A DNA stretch of 64,000 nucleotides from Thiorhodovibrio winogradskyi (lineage in GTDB: Bacteria; Pseudomonadota; Gammaproteobacteria; Chromatiales; Chromatiaceae): contig NZ_CP121472.1 in assembly GCF_036208045.1 (NCBI RefSeq), positions 2,491,531 through 2,555,530 of the forward strand, given 5' to 3'. The translations under genes and the position numbers were made by a program. The stretch's first letter is position 1; every line of letters begins with the position of its first letter. Below the pieces are notes generated by a model, which was given only the letters and a program-made list of their open reading frames with translations, did not search any database and had not been told where the DNA came from. Shown one piece after another: positions 17,383 through 25,276 of the stretch.

Positions 17383-17526
17383 AGGCGATATTAAACGTGG
17401 TCTGTCCCGGTTTTTTTTCGTGCAGCCACCAGATCGCCAATGGTGCATACTCAAGGGTAAATTCTATTCACAAAATGAATGAAAACGTGGTCTGCCCGGG
17501 GTTTCAACGGGTTTTCACAAAATAGC
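17383..17526. other. Short spacer with repeated aacgtggtctg motif
   Basis: Between the intron and duplicate copy B. The phrase aacgtggtctgYcccgg occurs twice (about 17394 and 17483). No gene, promoter or RNA structure is recognised. Confidence 0.3.
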
Positions 17527-17533
17527 AAAAGCC

Positions 17534-18511
17534 TCATTGAAAGATGGTCTCGGGGCTGTCAGCGCGGAGGATACGTTTGGACCATTGCAGGAGTTCTTCA
17601 GGGGCGGCAGTGGAGATGCGCTCGCGGTGGGCGTCGAGTGAATCTGCACCAAATTTCTCTTGCAGCTGGGCCATTAAGATGTTGGCCTCGCCCTGCTGCA
17701 CACCCAGCTCCATCCCCAGAATCTTCCCCTTCTCAATCCCGGCTTGTTCAAACGTGGTGACATAAGGCATGTGGTATTGCTCCTCGTAGGCATAGAGTTC
17801 TTGGCGTAATTCCGCCTCCAGCGCTGCGGGCAGGCGGATCATCCAGTCGATGAGGCGTAACACCTCTTCAATCAGCGCACGCTCGTGGCCGCGATCATAC
17901 ATCAAACGCATCAAGCGGAATTTCCAGCGTTTCAGTGTCTCGGCATCATCGGTGACCTTGGCCCGAATCTGAGCCATCACCACCAGGGCGAAGACATTGT
18001 CGCTCGCTTCCAGCTCAGCCCAGCGCTCAGGTTCAGCGTAGTCGAGCAGTTTGACCATGGGGAAGCGAAAGACGATCCCGCAGCCCCAGCGAGCGTGGCG
18101 AAATGACTTGGGGCGAAAACTGGGGCTGGTGTCGGTCAGGACCGCCAGGCTGACGACATCGATGTTGTAACGATCACGCAGGCGGGTCTGATACAGAAAC
18201 ATCCGTGCGCTAAAGTCGCTTTCAGCATCGCCTTGAACTTCGACATGGATCAGCACATACAGATCGCTGCCATCTTTAGCGCGCACTCGAACCAGTTTAT
18301 CCGCATAGCGGCGACCGCGCGGGCTGTTGCCGCCGATCTGCTGGAGTTCTTTGTCAAGAAACTCCGGCGCCACGCTCCAGTCGATCTGGGCATGGATGGC
18401 CGGGAACAGTAGCGCGAGAAACTCCGGGAAGAACCGCTCCAGGGCTTCTTTCCAGGGGCTGTCGTAGTCGGGTTTATCGCTGGTGTCAGTGGCTTGGGTG
18501 TCGGCTGTCAT
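17534..18511 (-). CDS. PD-(D/E)XK nuclease-like (Rpn/transposase-associated, DUF4351) protein, copy B
   Basis: 325 residues, same length and near-identical to copy A over the first ~210 residues, including VRAKDGSDLYVLIHVEVQGD. The C-terminal third has diverged: LIEEVLRLIDWMIRLPAALE and LMAQLQEKFGADSLDAHRER against different sequence in copy A. A mosaic like this fits gene conversion of the 5' part or recombination between distinct family members. Function is uncertain, as for copy A. Confidence 0.7.
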   Translation of the reverse strand: MTADTQATDTSDKPDYDSPWKEALERFFPEFLALLFPAIHAQIDWSVAPEFLDKELQQIGGNSPRGRRYADKLVRVRAKDGSDLYVLIHVEVQGDAESDFSARMFLYQTRLRDRYNIDVVSLAVLTDTSPSFRPKSFRHARWGCGIVFRFPMVKLLDYAEPERWAELEASDNVFALVVMAQIRAKVTDDAETLKRWKFRLMRLMYDRGHERALIEEVLRLIDWMIRLPAALEAELRQELYAYEEQYHMPYVTTFEQAGIEKGKILGMELGVQQGEANILMAQLQEKFGADSLDAHRERISTAAPEELLQWSKRILRADSPETIFQ

Positions 18512-18584
18512 GGGGTGAGTTTAGCCGATTTGGTGGATAGGGTGGGAGAGGGGGGCTAAGTCCGGAGGAAAGGGGGTTATCCTT

Positions 18585-18637
18585 GTGCCGAGGCTCCGCC
18601 TCGGCACTCTCTTTAGCGGCTCTGCCGCTCTTTTTTT
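18585..18637 (+). terminator. Double hairpin with T-run, repeat copy 3
   Basis: Third copy of the hairpin unit (see 13206 and 14443), with both perfect stems and the seven-T run. The stretch 18512-18874 otherwise holds the Fic-like remnant and an attC-like site (R' core GTTAGGC at 18831-18837). Confidence 0.65.
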
Positions 18638-18704
18638 GTTTGCAAACGGGCAAGGAGGTGACGCGCCGATTGTGTCTATCAGGGCTATAGCGTTATTGCG
18701 TTAA

Positions 18705-18837
18705 CATGCCGGTGGGAAGCCTGATCCGCGACGCTCGCCAGGATTACTATGCCGCGCTCAATGCCTGCAATCAGTTTTTCCAGCCGAGCCGGTTGAGCGA
18801 GAGCGAAACCGGCTTCGGCTGGTGCAACTCGTTAGGC
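18705..18837 (+). pseudogene. Fic-like remnant and attC-like site, copy B
   Basis: Same fragment as 14563-14694 (MPVGSLIRDARQDYYAALNA), followed by the palindrome and GTTAGGC at 18831. One inserted T in the right stem arm shifts the short frame, which shows it is under no coding constraint. Confidence 0.35.
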
Positions 18838-18874
18838 AAATTTAACATGATGTGTCTCGGTTTTCTGTTAGCGG

Positions 18875-19075
18875 TCACGCTGCCTTGTGTTTTGCGATAA
18901 GTTGCCTTATCCCCGGAACAAGCTCAGTTGGAACCTCCATCATTGTTTGACCACGCATTTCGAATGCAGCCTCATCTTCGATAAGCGCTTCGTCTTCAGT
19001 CTGGGTTTCATAGTGTGCGAGAACTCTAGTCACTCGGTTTGTGTCCCAACCTGGAGGAAAAGTATTTTCTTTCAT
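18875..19075 (-). CDS. Putative antitoxin, copy B
   Basis: 66 residues, identical to the copy A antitoxin at 14732. It remains intact although its toxin partner upstream (19072-19353) is damaged, the order of decay expected when loss of the antitoxin would be harmful. Confidence 0.6.
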   Translation of the reverse strand: MKENTFPPGWDTNRVTRVLAHYETQTEDEALIEDEAAFEMRGQTMMEVPTELVPGIRQLIAKHKAA

Positions 19076-19353
19076 CTCTGTTTTCTCCGATGCCTGCGCC
19101 GAAAGGCAACCAGTGGTTTGCCACTGATCTCATAAGCAGTGATTACGAAGACGCTAATTGTTTCTGGATCAGGAACATAGATGACCCTCAAGAATCTTCC
19201 ACCTGACGTGCGTCCGAGAGCGACCCGCGACCCATCTTTACCAGGCCTATCTTCGGCGGGGCTGTGCAAGATTTCTTCAATTTCGATCTCTAGAGACACG
19301 ATGCTCGTAGATGTGCGGTGCATCCGTCTGAGGATCTATGAAGAAACCTATGT
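19072..19353 (-). pseudogene. BrnT/DUF4258-like toxin, copy B, frameshifted
   Basis: Against copy A there is one inserted T in the run corresponding to ctcag/ctctag (about 19289), and the ATG start has become ATT at 19351-19353. The downstream 75 codons from EIEEILHSPAEDRPG to the end are still open, with the substitution EPNS to ETIS. The reading frame can only start from an internal position, so I call it broken. Confidence 0.7.
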
Positions 19354-19383
19354 TAATTGACAGTTCGTCATCGTTCTGTGCGC

Positions 19384-19447
19384 ACATAAGGCCGACTTCA
19401 GCCGCCGCGAGCGTAGCGAGCGGTCGGACTGGAGGCCATCGTTAGGC
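19384..19447 (+). other. attC-like site, copy B right
   Basis: Same GC-rich palindrome and GTTAGGC end as 15240-15303, 610 bp after the site at 18831. Confidence 0.35.
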
Positions 19448-19460
19448 AATTGATTCTGCG

Positions 19461-19697
19461 TTAATTACCTGCCTGGAAAATAATTCCACCCTGGCTTATT
19501 TGATTTTGCCATAAGAGCAGGAATTGGCGCAGCGAGATCTGACCCGTGGTTTCAAATTTCTTGATGGTCGGCGCCGGCACGGTGCTGCGCGCCGCGAGCG
19601 CCTGGCGCGAGAGTTTCAGCGTCTTGCGTTGCGTCTTGATCCAAGCGGACAAGGCAAGCTGCACATCCACAGTCGAGTACAAGGAAAGTTGGCCCAT
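19461..19697 (-). CDS. XRE/HipB-like regulator, C-terminus replaced at repeat junction
   Basis: A 78-residue helix-turn-helix protein: WIKTQRKTLKLSRQALAARS then TVPAPTIKKFETTGQISLRQ and FLLLWQ. Members of this family normally continue a few residues after LLLWQ and are followed by a HipA-family toxin gene. Here the frame passes at about 19505 into copy B of the duplicated block and ends QISQGGIIFQAGN, so the last residues are foreign and no hipA follows. DNA binding may still work. Confidence 0.6.
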   Translation of the reverse strand: MGQLSLYSTVDVQLALSAWIKTQRKTLKLSRQALAARSTVPAPTIKKFETTGQISLRQFLLLWQNQISQGGIIFQAGN

Positions 19698-19747
19698 GCT
19701 TGGAAAGGATATAGAGGTATCTTAAACAACGAAATAATCATGCAATT

Positions 19748-19772
19748 GGATATCATGATATCTATAATATCC
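19748..19772 (-). promoter_or_regulatory. Palindromic operator upstream of the HipB-like gene
   Basis: GATATCATGATATC (19749-19762) is a perfect 14-bp palindrome nested in a wider GGATAT...ATATCC pair. It lies 50-75 bp before the regulator's start and resembles the TATCC/GGATA half-sites of HipB operators, so autoregulation is likely. The remaining 19773-20232 holds nothing I can support. Confidence 0.45.
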
Positions 19773-20232
19773 TACCGATCCACTGCGGGATATTCGCCTT
19801 GGCAGGCGCTAGGAATGAAGCGTCTTGCCATGACCGGCACTCAGGCGGCGATGGGTAGCACCTTAGCGCAGAAGGCTCGCGGGCGTTTTCTGCTATCCGG
19901 TCAAGCTCGTCGAGACATCTGGTGTGGGTCATCGTGCTCAATCGGATCGAATCACGCCTGCGCAATGCTCCTGGGAACTCTTTGCCAGCGAGCAGAATCG
20001 GATGCGCCAGGGACTTGCGCACTATCGCGCACGCCAGCACGATAGGCACCAGGACGATGGCGACAAACTTTTTGAGCGTCTTCTCCTGATATTTCAACGC
20101 GAGGTGCCCGAGATGGCCTAAACCCTAAAAAGACTTCGTGCGCGAGACCGATGAGATGGTGTTTTCCAAAGAGCTTGTCGCGTCGAATTCTGCTTGCACT
20201 CACGCTGGGAGAAAGAAATCGGGAGCAATACC

Positions 20233-20766
20233 ATGTCCGCAGTTGCTACGCTGGAATACTACACACTTGACGATTATCGCCACTGGAAGGGCGATTGGGA
20301 GTTGATTCATGGCGTGCCGCTGGCGATGTCGCCGTCGCCAGGGGTCGAGCATCAGCGTGTCGCGCGGCGGTTTCAGCGTCAATTCGATGAAGCCTTCGAT
20401 CAGTGCCCGCAGTGCGAAGTATTTTATGATATTGATGTCGAATTTTCGGCTGATACCGTCACCCGCCCGGATGTCCTGGTGGTCTGCAATCCGCTTGATG
20501 GCGATCGCATTACGCGGGCGCCGACGCTGATCGCCGAGGTCGTCTCCCCGAACACTGCTCGGCGTGATGAGCAGAGCAAATTTCAACTTTATCGCGACGA
20601 AGGTGTGAGTTATTACCTTTTACTGTACCCCAAGCAAGCCAAAGCCAAGGTCTATCGGCTCGTCGATGGCGACTATCGCAAAGTCGGCGACTTTCATCGG
20701 GAACGCTGCTCCATTGAGCTGCCCGAGTGCGAAGTGGATGTGGATTTCGCTCGGCTGTGGACATGA
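20233..20766 (+). CDS. Uma2-family (DUF820) PD-(D/E)XK endonuclease-like protein
   Basis: A 177-residue protein with the Uma2 pattern: YTLDDYRHWKGDWELIHGVP, PGVEHQRVARRF, then the nuclease core TRPDVLVVCNP ... PTLIAEVVSPNTARRDEQSK and YYLLLYPKQAKAKVYRLVDG. The D-(E)xV...K residues of the PD-(D/E)XK fold are all there. The family is common in cyanobacteria and phototrophs, is often multi-copy, and has no settled role. ATG 20233 has GGGAG nine bases upstream; an ATG at 20194 is less likely. Confidence 0.8.
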   Translation: MSAVATLEYYTLDDYRHWKGDWELIHGVPLAMSPSPGVEHQRVARRFQRQFDEAFDQCPQCEVFYDIDVEFSADTVTRPDVLVVCNPLDGDRITRAPTLIAEVVSPNTARRDEQSKFQLYRDEGVSYYLLLYPKQAKAKVYRLVDGDYRKVGDFHRERCSIELPECEVDVDFARLWT

Positions 20767-20806
20767 TTGGACATCATACGCTTGGCCAGGCTTGCATGGT
20801 GCCAGT

Positions 20807-20878
20807 CAATTAAAGGTGCCTGGCTCGAATTGTTTTGCCAGCATGACAGAAACAATCCGACCCTGGTCCCATAAACAC
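20807..20878 (+). repeat. Dispersed repeat (ggtgcctggctcgaattgttt family), direct copy
   Basis: This ~60-bp sequence recurs at 24091-24149 with two mismatches (gccagcatgacagaaac ... cccataaacac). Its first ~25 bp also occur inverted at 22082-22100 and 23844-23873. Such short repeats resemble ends or debris of small transposable units; no transposase is present here. Confidence 0.6.
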
Positions 20879-20976
20879 GCTCAGGGAATGCCACGGATAT
20901 CGCTCTCCCCGCAGCATCTCGAATTCAGTTTCCACATTTGTGATGGGCCTATCTGCCTCTATCGATCCAGGCGGTT

Positions 20977-21705
20977 CTATCCCAGCAGCCCACGACGCTT
21001 GAGAAACAAGACAAACCGCTCTCGGCGCTGGTGCACTCGTTCGAGCTGGCGAGGAAAATTTTCTTCGGTAAAGGCTGGGGTGCGGAAGACTTCCGGTTCG
21101 GGTAAGGCCAGCACAAGGTCGATTTGCTGCCCAAAATAGACCCGCTTGCCAGCATCGCTGACGGCCAGATCGAAAATACGGTTGGCCATCTTGATGGCCT
21201 CTTGCTGTCGATCTTGATCAGCGAGCCGAATCAGATAAGCCCGACAGACGCCAATCGCCGCTCGCAGCTGATCGTAGCCACGCGGCGAACGCTTGCCCGG
21301 TAGCAGCATGACATTGGCGAGCCGACTGGCCAGGCAATCAAATGGATGCAGCACCTGCACAAGATGCCCGCCGGTCAGTACAACTGGAACACGTCGGCGC
21401 AGAATGTCCGTCTCGTTTAACCCAGCGACCATGCCGAGAAAGTCGGCGACTACGTGGTTATTGTCGTCGAGAATCACTGCGGTGTTGGGGGGCGGATCGC
21501 TCGGTTCCGGAATCTGGCAGCGGTAGTGCAGTATCTCGGCCAAGGCTTCAGCCTGCGCCGGATCGCCAAGGAAGTCGATGTCGAGCGTCTCGGTCAGGAT
21601 GGGCAATCCAAGCAGATGCTCCCAAAGCGCCACGGCTTGTCCGCCGACCAATGTCAGCTCCTCGTCGGCATGTTCAAGCCAGCGCAGCACCTCGTCGATG
21701 TTCAC
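20977..21705 (-). CDS. AbiEii-like nucleotidyltransferase (putative toxin)
   Basis: A 242-residue protein with a minimal nucleotidyltransferase signature: LTLVGGQAVALWEHL (GG motif) followed by TETLDIDFLGD (the DxD-type metal site) and a later TGGHLVQVLHPFDCLASRLA. This arrangement matches AbiEii/MNT-type enzymes used in toxin-antitoxin and abortive-infection systems. It starts inside the stop of a small upstream gene (ATGA at 21702-21705), as toxin genes often do. Catalytic activity and target are inferred only from the fold motifs. Confidence 0.6.
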   Translation of the reverse strand: MNIDEVLRWLEHADEELTLVGGQAVALWEHLLGLPILTETLDIDFLGDPAQAEALAEILHYRCQIPEPSDPPPNTAVILDDNNHVVADFLGMVAGLNETDILRRRVPVVLTGGHLVQVLHPFDCLASRLANVMLLPGKRSPRGYDQLRAAIGVCRAYLIRLADQDRQQEAIKMANRIFDLAVSDAGKRVYFGQQIDLVLALPEPEVFRTPAFTEENFPRQLERVHQRRERFVLFLKRRGLLG

Positions 21706-21941
21706 AGATCTTCCAGGAATTCGGCATAGGCAGCTTTTGACATCCCGGCGACGCGCGGGCGATAGGGCGCGAAAATGCAGCCAATCGAGATGGAATCGAC
21801 GATCTTCGCCCTAGCTAATTCCGGAGAACCGTCCTCGGATGAGGCGTTGTCTGGAACGTCATCCATCGGCGCATCAGAACCTTGAGCACCCGTCTCATCG
21901 TCGTTGCGAGGGTTTGACATCAGGCAGTTCGAGATCATCAT
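21702..21941 (-). CDS. Small acidic protein coupled to the nucleotidyltransferase (putative antitoxin)
   Basis: A 79-residue frame, acidic in its first half (RNDDETGAQGSDAPMDDVPD) and ending PRVAGMSKAAYAEFLEDL. I do not recognise the family. It has a perfect TATAAT 18 bp before the first ATG (about 21951-21956) and overlaps the downstream gene by four bases, so the pair forms one unit. An antitoxin role is inferred from position and size only. ATG 21920 is an alternative start. Confidence 0.45.
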   Translation of the reverse strand: MMISNCLMSNPRNDDETGAQGSDAPMDDVPDNASSEDGSPELARAKIVDSISIGCIFAPYRPRVAGMSKAAYAEFLEDL

Positions 21942-21974
21942 GGAACCGAGTATAAATTATAGGCGCCTCAAATC

Positions 21975-22002
21975 AAAAAACCCCGAGGCGCGAACCTCGG
22001 GG
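21975..22002 (-). terminator. Rho-independent terminator
   Basis: On the minus strand CCCCGAGG-TTCGCG-CCTCGGGG followed by six Ts. It belongs to a longer repeated element (to about 22105) that has a relative at 23745-23873. It would end transcripts coming from above 22000 on the minus strand, where no gene is seen; 22003-22241 is otherwise empty. Confidence 0.7.
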
Positions 22003-22081
22003 CTGGATGGTAAAAGCCTGGATTCACGCGAAATAGGTTGGATTATCGGGAGTCTTTATTTTTGCAGCTCAAAACAATTCC

Positions 22082-22100
22082 AAAACAATTCGAGCCTGGC
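22082..22100 (-). repeat. Dispersed repeat, inverted copy
   Basis: Reads gccaggctcgaattgtttt on the minus strand, the core of the repeat at 20807. With that copy it brackets the nucleotidyltransferase pair as inverted repeats. Confidence 0.45.
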
Positions 22101-22241
22101 CGTTCGCAGTAACAACAGTCAGTCTACCCATAGATTCCCTGGCCCCATAGATTCCCGAGCGCAGCCGCGGATATGATTGCCTGCGGCCGATTGCGGCTTC
22201 TGTAACTTGCAAATCCGGGGCAGTTCTCCGAAAATGCAAGG

Positions 22242-23402
22242 ATGATTCCGCGCCACCTCTCTGCCCGCCTCGCGTCTCTGCTCGGACAATTTCCGGCCGT
22301 CGCCCTGCTCGGACCGCGCCAGGTTGGTAAAACCACCCTGGCCCGCCGTTTGATGCCGGATTCCGAGATGCATTATCTCGATCTCGAGAATCCCCAGGAT
22401 CTCGCCAAACTTGCCGATGCCCCCGCTTACCTGGCCAGCATTCAGGGCAAGCTGGTCGTCATCGATGAGATCCAGCGGGCGCCGGGTCTGTTCCAAGTCC
22501 TGCGCGGTCTGATCGACGAACGAGCACTGCGCGGAGCCGGAGTAGGCCAATTCCTGCTACTTGGATCGGCCTCGATTGATCTGCTGCGCCAGTCCAGCGA
22601 ATCCTTGGCGGGACGCATTGCCTACTGCGAGCTCACACCCTTTCACGCGCTTGAGATCGGCGCTCCTGATTGTGATCGACTGTGGCTGCGCGGTGGTTTC
22701 CCGCGCAGTTTTTTGGCGTCGGACGAAGCGGTGAGCAATGAATGGCGGGCGCAGTTTATCGCCACCTATCTGGAACGGGATATTCCCCAGCTCGGCCCGC
22801 GGATTCCGGCAACGACATTACGACGCTTCTGGACCATGCTCGCGCATGCTCAGGGCGGGTTAAGCAATCTCTCGCAATTGGCGGGCAGTCTGGGGATCGA
22901 TGGCAAAACGGCCGCGACCTATCTGGACCTGATGGAAGACCTGCTGCTGGTTCGGCGGCTAATGCCCTATCACGTGAATATCGGCAAGCGACTGGTTAAA
23001 TCGCCAAAACTTTATGTCCGTGATTCCGGTTTGGTGCATAGCCTGCTGCGCATCGTCGATCTTGAAGACTTGCTCGCCCATCCGGTGGCGGGCATGAGCT
23101 GGGAGGGTTGCGTGATCGAGACCATTCTGGCCGCCACTCCCGCGCATACCCAGGCGTTTTTTTATCGCACCGCGGCGGGCGCGGAGATCGACTTGCTACT
23201 CGAGTTACCTGGGCAGCACCGCTGGGCGATTGAAATCAAACGCAGCTCGGCACCCAAGGTCACGCGCGGGTTTCGTCAGGCGATTGAAGATGTCGCGGCC
23301 GAGCAAGCCTTTGTCGTCTATCCGGGGTCGGAGAGTTACCCTCTGGGAAATGGCCTGCAAGCGGTGAATGCGCGCGACCTGGCGATGCGGCTGACCGGCT
23401 GA
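22242..23402 (+). CDS. AAA ATPase with C-terminal DUF4143 domain
   Basis: A 386-residue ATPase. Walker A is LLGPRQVGKTTLARRL, Walker B is KLVVIDEIQRAPGLF, sensor region LLLGSASIDLLRQ. The C-terminal half is DUF4143, with AEIDLLLELPGQHRWAIEIK and the following KRSSAPK as a PD-(D/E)XK-like core (E-x-K). These proteins are widespread, often horizontally moved and thought to belong to mobile or defence functions; no specific activity is established. It is a single gene flanked on both sides by related terminator-repeat elements. Confidence 0.85.
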   Translation: MIPRHLSARLASLLGQFPAVALLGPRQVGKTTLARRLMPDSEMHYLDLENPQDLAKLADAPAYLASIQGKLVVIDEIQRAPGLFQVLRGLIDERALRGAGVGQFLLLGSASIDLLRQSSESLAGRIAYCELTPFHALEIGAPDCDRLWLRGGFPRSFLASDEAVSNEWRAQFIATYLERDIPQLGPRIPATTLRRFWTMLAHAQGGLSNLSQLAGSLGIDGKTAATYLDLMEDLLLVRRLMPYHVNIGKRLVKSPKLYVRDSGLVHSLLRIVDLEDLLAHPVAGMSWEGCVIETILAATPAHTQAFFYRTAAGAEIDLLLELPGQHRWAIEIKRSSAPKVTRGFRQAIEDVAAEQAFVVYPGSESYPLGNGLQAVNARDLAMRLTG

Positions 23403-23744
23403 TGTCCTGATCGGCGCGCCAGTGGTCGCGGGACAATGGCTGCCAGCACCGCATCTTGGCGCTTGAATGGCGTTAAGCCATGAGTTTTGGACCGGGTGAC
23501 GGTCGCGGGGAACGCCGTGAATACATCCCTGTGGGCTTCATGGCGGCATCGCCCGATCAGATCCCGGGGTGCCAAGACTCCCCGCGCCCGTCACCCGACC
23601 CGACCCAAAACCGAGAGTTCGGTTGTTTCGGCGAGTTATCGGGTGGCTGGTGTTGGTCTCCGCTGGGTAGCGGATGGCACGGCGGTGAGTCTGGCCCATG
23701 GGGCACCAGCGGCTTGAATACGCGCATGGACTTCGGTGCCGCAC

Positions 23745-23776
23745 AAAAAAGCCCCCGAGGAACGAAGCCCGGGGGC
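23745..23776 (-). terminator. Rho-independent terminator, second copy of element
   Basis: On the minus strand AGCCCCCGGGCT-TCGTT-CCTCGGGGGCT then six Ts. The flanking bases (aaagcctg, gcgaaa, gcgggagtctt, caattcgagcc) repeat those after the terminator at 21975, so this is a ~120-bp repeated element. 23403-23744 has no gene I recognise. Confidence 0.65.
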
Positions 23777-23843
23777 TGTATATTGAAAGCCTGAAACTAA
23801 GCGAAACGAGCTAGGTTAGCGGGAGTCTTGCACTGGTGGCTCG

Positions 23844-23873
23844 AAAAACAATTCGAGCCAGGCACCTTTAATT
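23844..23873 (-). repeat. Dispersed repeat, inverted copy
   Basis: Minus-strand aaaggtgcctggctcgaattg, matching the repeat at 20807 and placed at the boundary between the terminator element and a gene remnant. Confidence 0.5.
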
Positions 23874-23875
23874 CA

Positions 23876-23983
23876 ACTCTACGACCAGTTGACCGATCCG
23901 AAATACACCGACACCGGCGCCATTTTCGACATCATGGCCTACACGGTGATTCAGAAAGGACTTGAGCTTGCACAGGCTGCATA
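23876..23983 (+). pseudogene. Gene remnant (C-terminal codons only)
   Basis: The frame reads LYDQLTDPKYTDTGAIFDIM and ends in ELAQAA before a TAG at 23981. The codon use looks coding and the end looks like a natural C-terminus, but the frame has no start and begins right at the dispersed repeat. The parent family is not recognised. Confidence 0.3.
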
Positions 23984-24090
23984 GGCGAAGCAGGATGTCT
24001 CATGCGCGAGGCATCGAACATCAGGCCAAGAATTAAAGGGAATTAAAGGCGCCGGGTTGAATTAAATGTGTCTGGCTCGAATTGTTTTCC

Positions 24091-24149
24091 CTGGCTCGAA
24101 TTGTTTTGCCAGCATGACAGAAACTATCCGACCCTGGCCCCATAAACAC
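24091..24149 (+). repeat. Dispersed repeat, second direct copy
   Basis: Near-identical to 20820-20878; immediately upstream (24072-24090) the first ~18 bp (ctggctcgaattgtttt) are repeated once more in tandem. Confidence 0.6.
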
Positions 24150-24257
24150 CACCAAGTGTGGAGTCAAGTCTACAATGGCATGACAGCCTGAGCGAAATAG
24201 CCATTGCTGTCTATTGATACAAGAACGTTAAACCTGCTAAGTCAAAGGAGAATCCTG

Positions 24258-24581
24258 ATGCGTGTCACCGCAACACTGTTTTGTCTGTTCGCGCTGGCCG
24301 CCGGCAATCCATCCTGCGCTACCGCCGCGGAACAGAGAGGGAAGAACGACATGCTTTTGGAACCGACTCGTGATGGGTATAGGCTTTGCGTTAACACGCG
24401 ATATAAGTTCAATGATCGGGTGGCGTTCGATTCCGAATTCAATGGCACGGGAAGCGGTGTGATTGTCACCCTTGACATTGCTCTTGATGGCGGAATCTCA
24501 TACACCATCGAGCTGCCCGACAAGACATGGCAACCGGGAATTCTCGAGGGAGAAATGACGCTGCTGGAATCCGCGCCTTAA
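24258..24581 (+). CDS. Small secreted protein of unknown function
   Basis: 107 residues starting at ATG 24258, with AAGGAG eight bases upstream. The first ~24 residues form a signal peptide (MRVTATLFCLFALAAG, cleavage probably near CATAAEQ). The mature part is beta-rich and contains two cysteines or fewer, no known motif (RLCVNTRYKFNDRVAFDSEF, SGVIVTLDIALDGG). It is a single gene, and I do not recognise its family. The 695 bases after it (24582-25276) show no gene, only a good ribosome site for the next one. Confidence 0.6.
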   Translation: MRVTATLFCLFALAAGNPSCATAAEQRGKNDMLLEPTRDGYRLCVNTRYKFNDRVAFDSEFNGTGSGVIVTLDIALDGGISYTIELPDKTWQPGILEGEMTLLESAP

Positions 24582-25276
24582 TCATCTCGCGTGTAGCGCC
24601 CTTATCCTGAGCGCCGGCCGCTGCAGTACACCCCTACTGGAGCCTTGTCGGGCAGAAGCTGATGTGGTCGTTATGCAAGTTCCATTAAAAGTGTACATTT
24701 TACAGTTTAAGTGTGCAAAATTCCGTTTTTGCCCCCCTGACAAGAAGGACAAATACGCCCGCTCCCTGGCGCGTGCGAGCCAGCAAGTTTGAAGGACTTG
24801 GGGCTGACGGATGGGGCGTGGGTTTCCCAAGGCGAGCCTGGCTTCCTGATGCCACATCGCTCACTGCCTCGCCTGACAAAGGATGGCCAGACTGTGCCTT
24901 TCGTGGTGACATCGTTACACCTCAAAGTTGCGATTTCACTGCATTTTCAGTCGTAACGAAGAAAGCTTTTATGCGCGGATGTTGCTTGATCCATTAAAAA
25001 AACAACTCTGCGTATCAGCGATTACAGATATAGCTCTGTGATCGTGAATGCGGACAAAGCAAATGTGTTTGTTAAGAACACCAGTTCTTTATTCGTTGCT
25101 GGATCCATGAACTTAATGCGGCGAAGATGCCGCGGATAACGCAAAGCCGTGGCGACACCTGTTAACGTGGCCCTTTGGTCGCATCTTAATCTGGTTGTCT
25201 TCTGAGCCGCGTCAGCGACAAGACTGAAAAGTTTGTTAAGTTTACGACGTAATCGATTGTTGAAGGAGTCCGTGCC

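Larger units (their letters stand above)
17527..19491. repeat. ~2-kb duplicated block, copy B
   Basis: Second copy of the block at 13385-15347. Small differences matter: the toxin gene has lost its ATG (now ATT) and gained one T; the first attC-like stem has an extra T. The 3' junction is intact and shows the uninterrupted target of the group II intron. Confidence 0.9.

Noticed and set aside
19762-20097. Minus-strand 111-codon frame upstream of the HipB-like gene
   Set aside because: A hydrophobic start but no ribosome site, no recognisable domain and poor codon bias; it also overlaps the operator palindrome.
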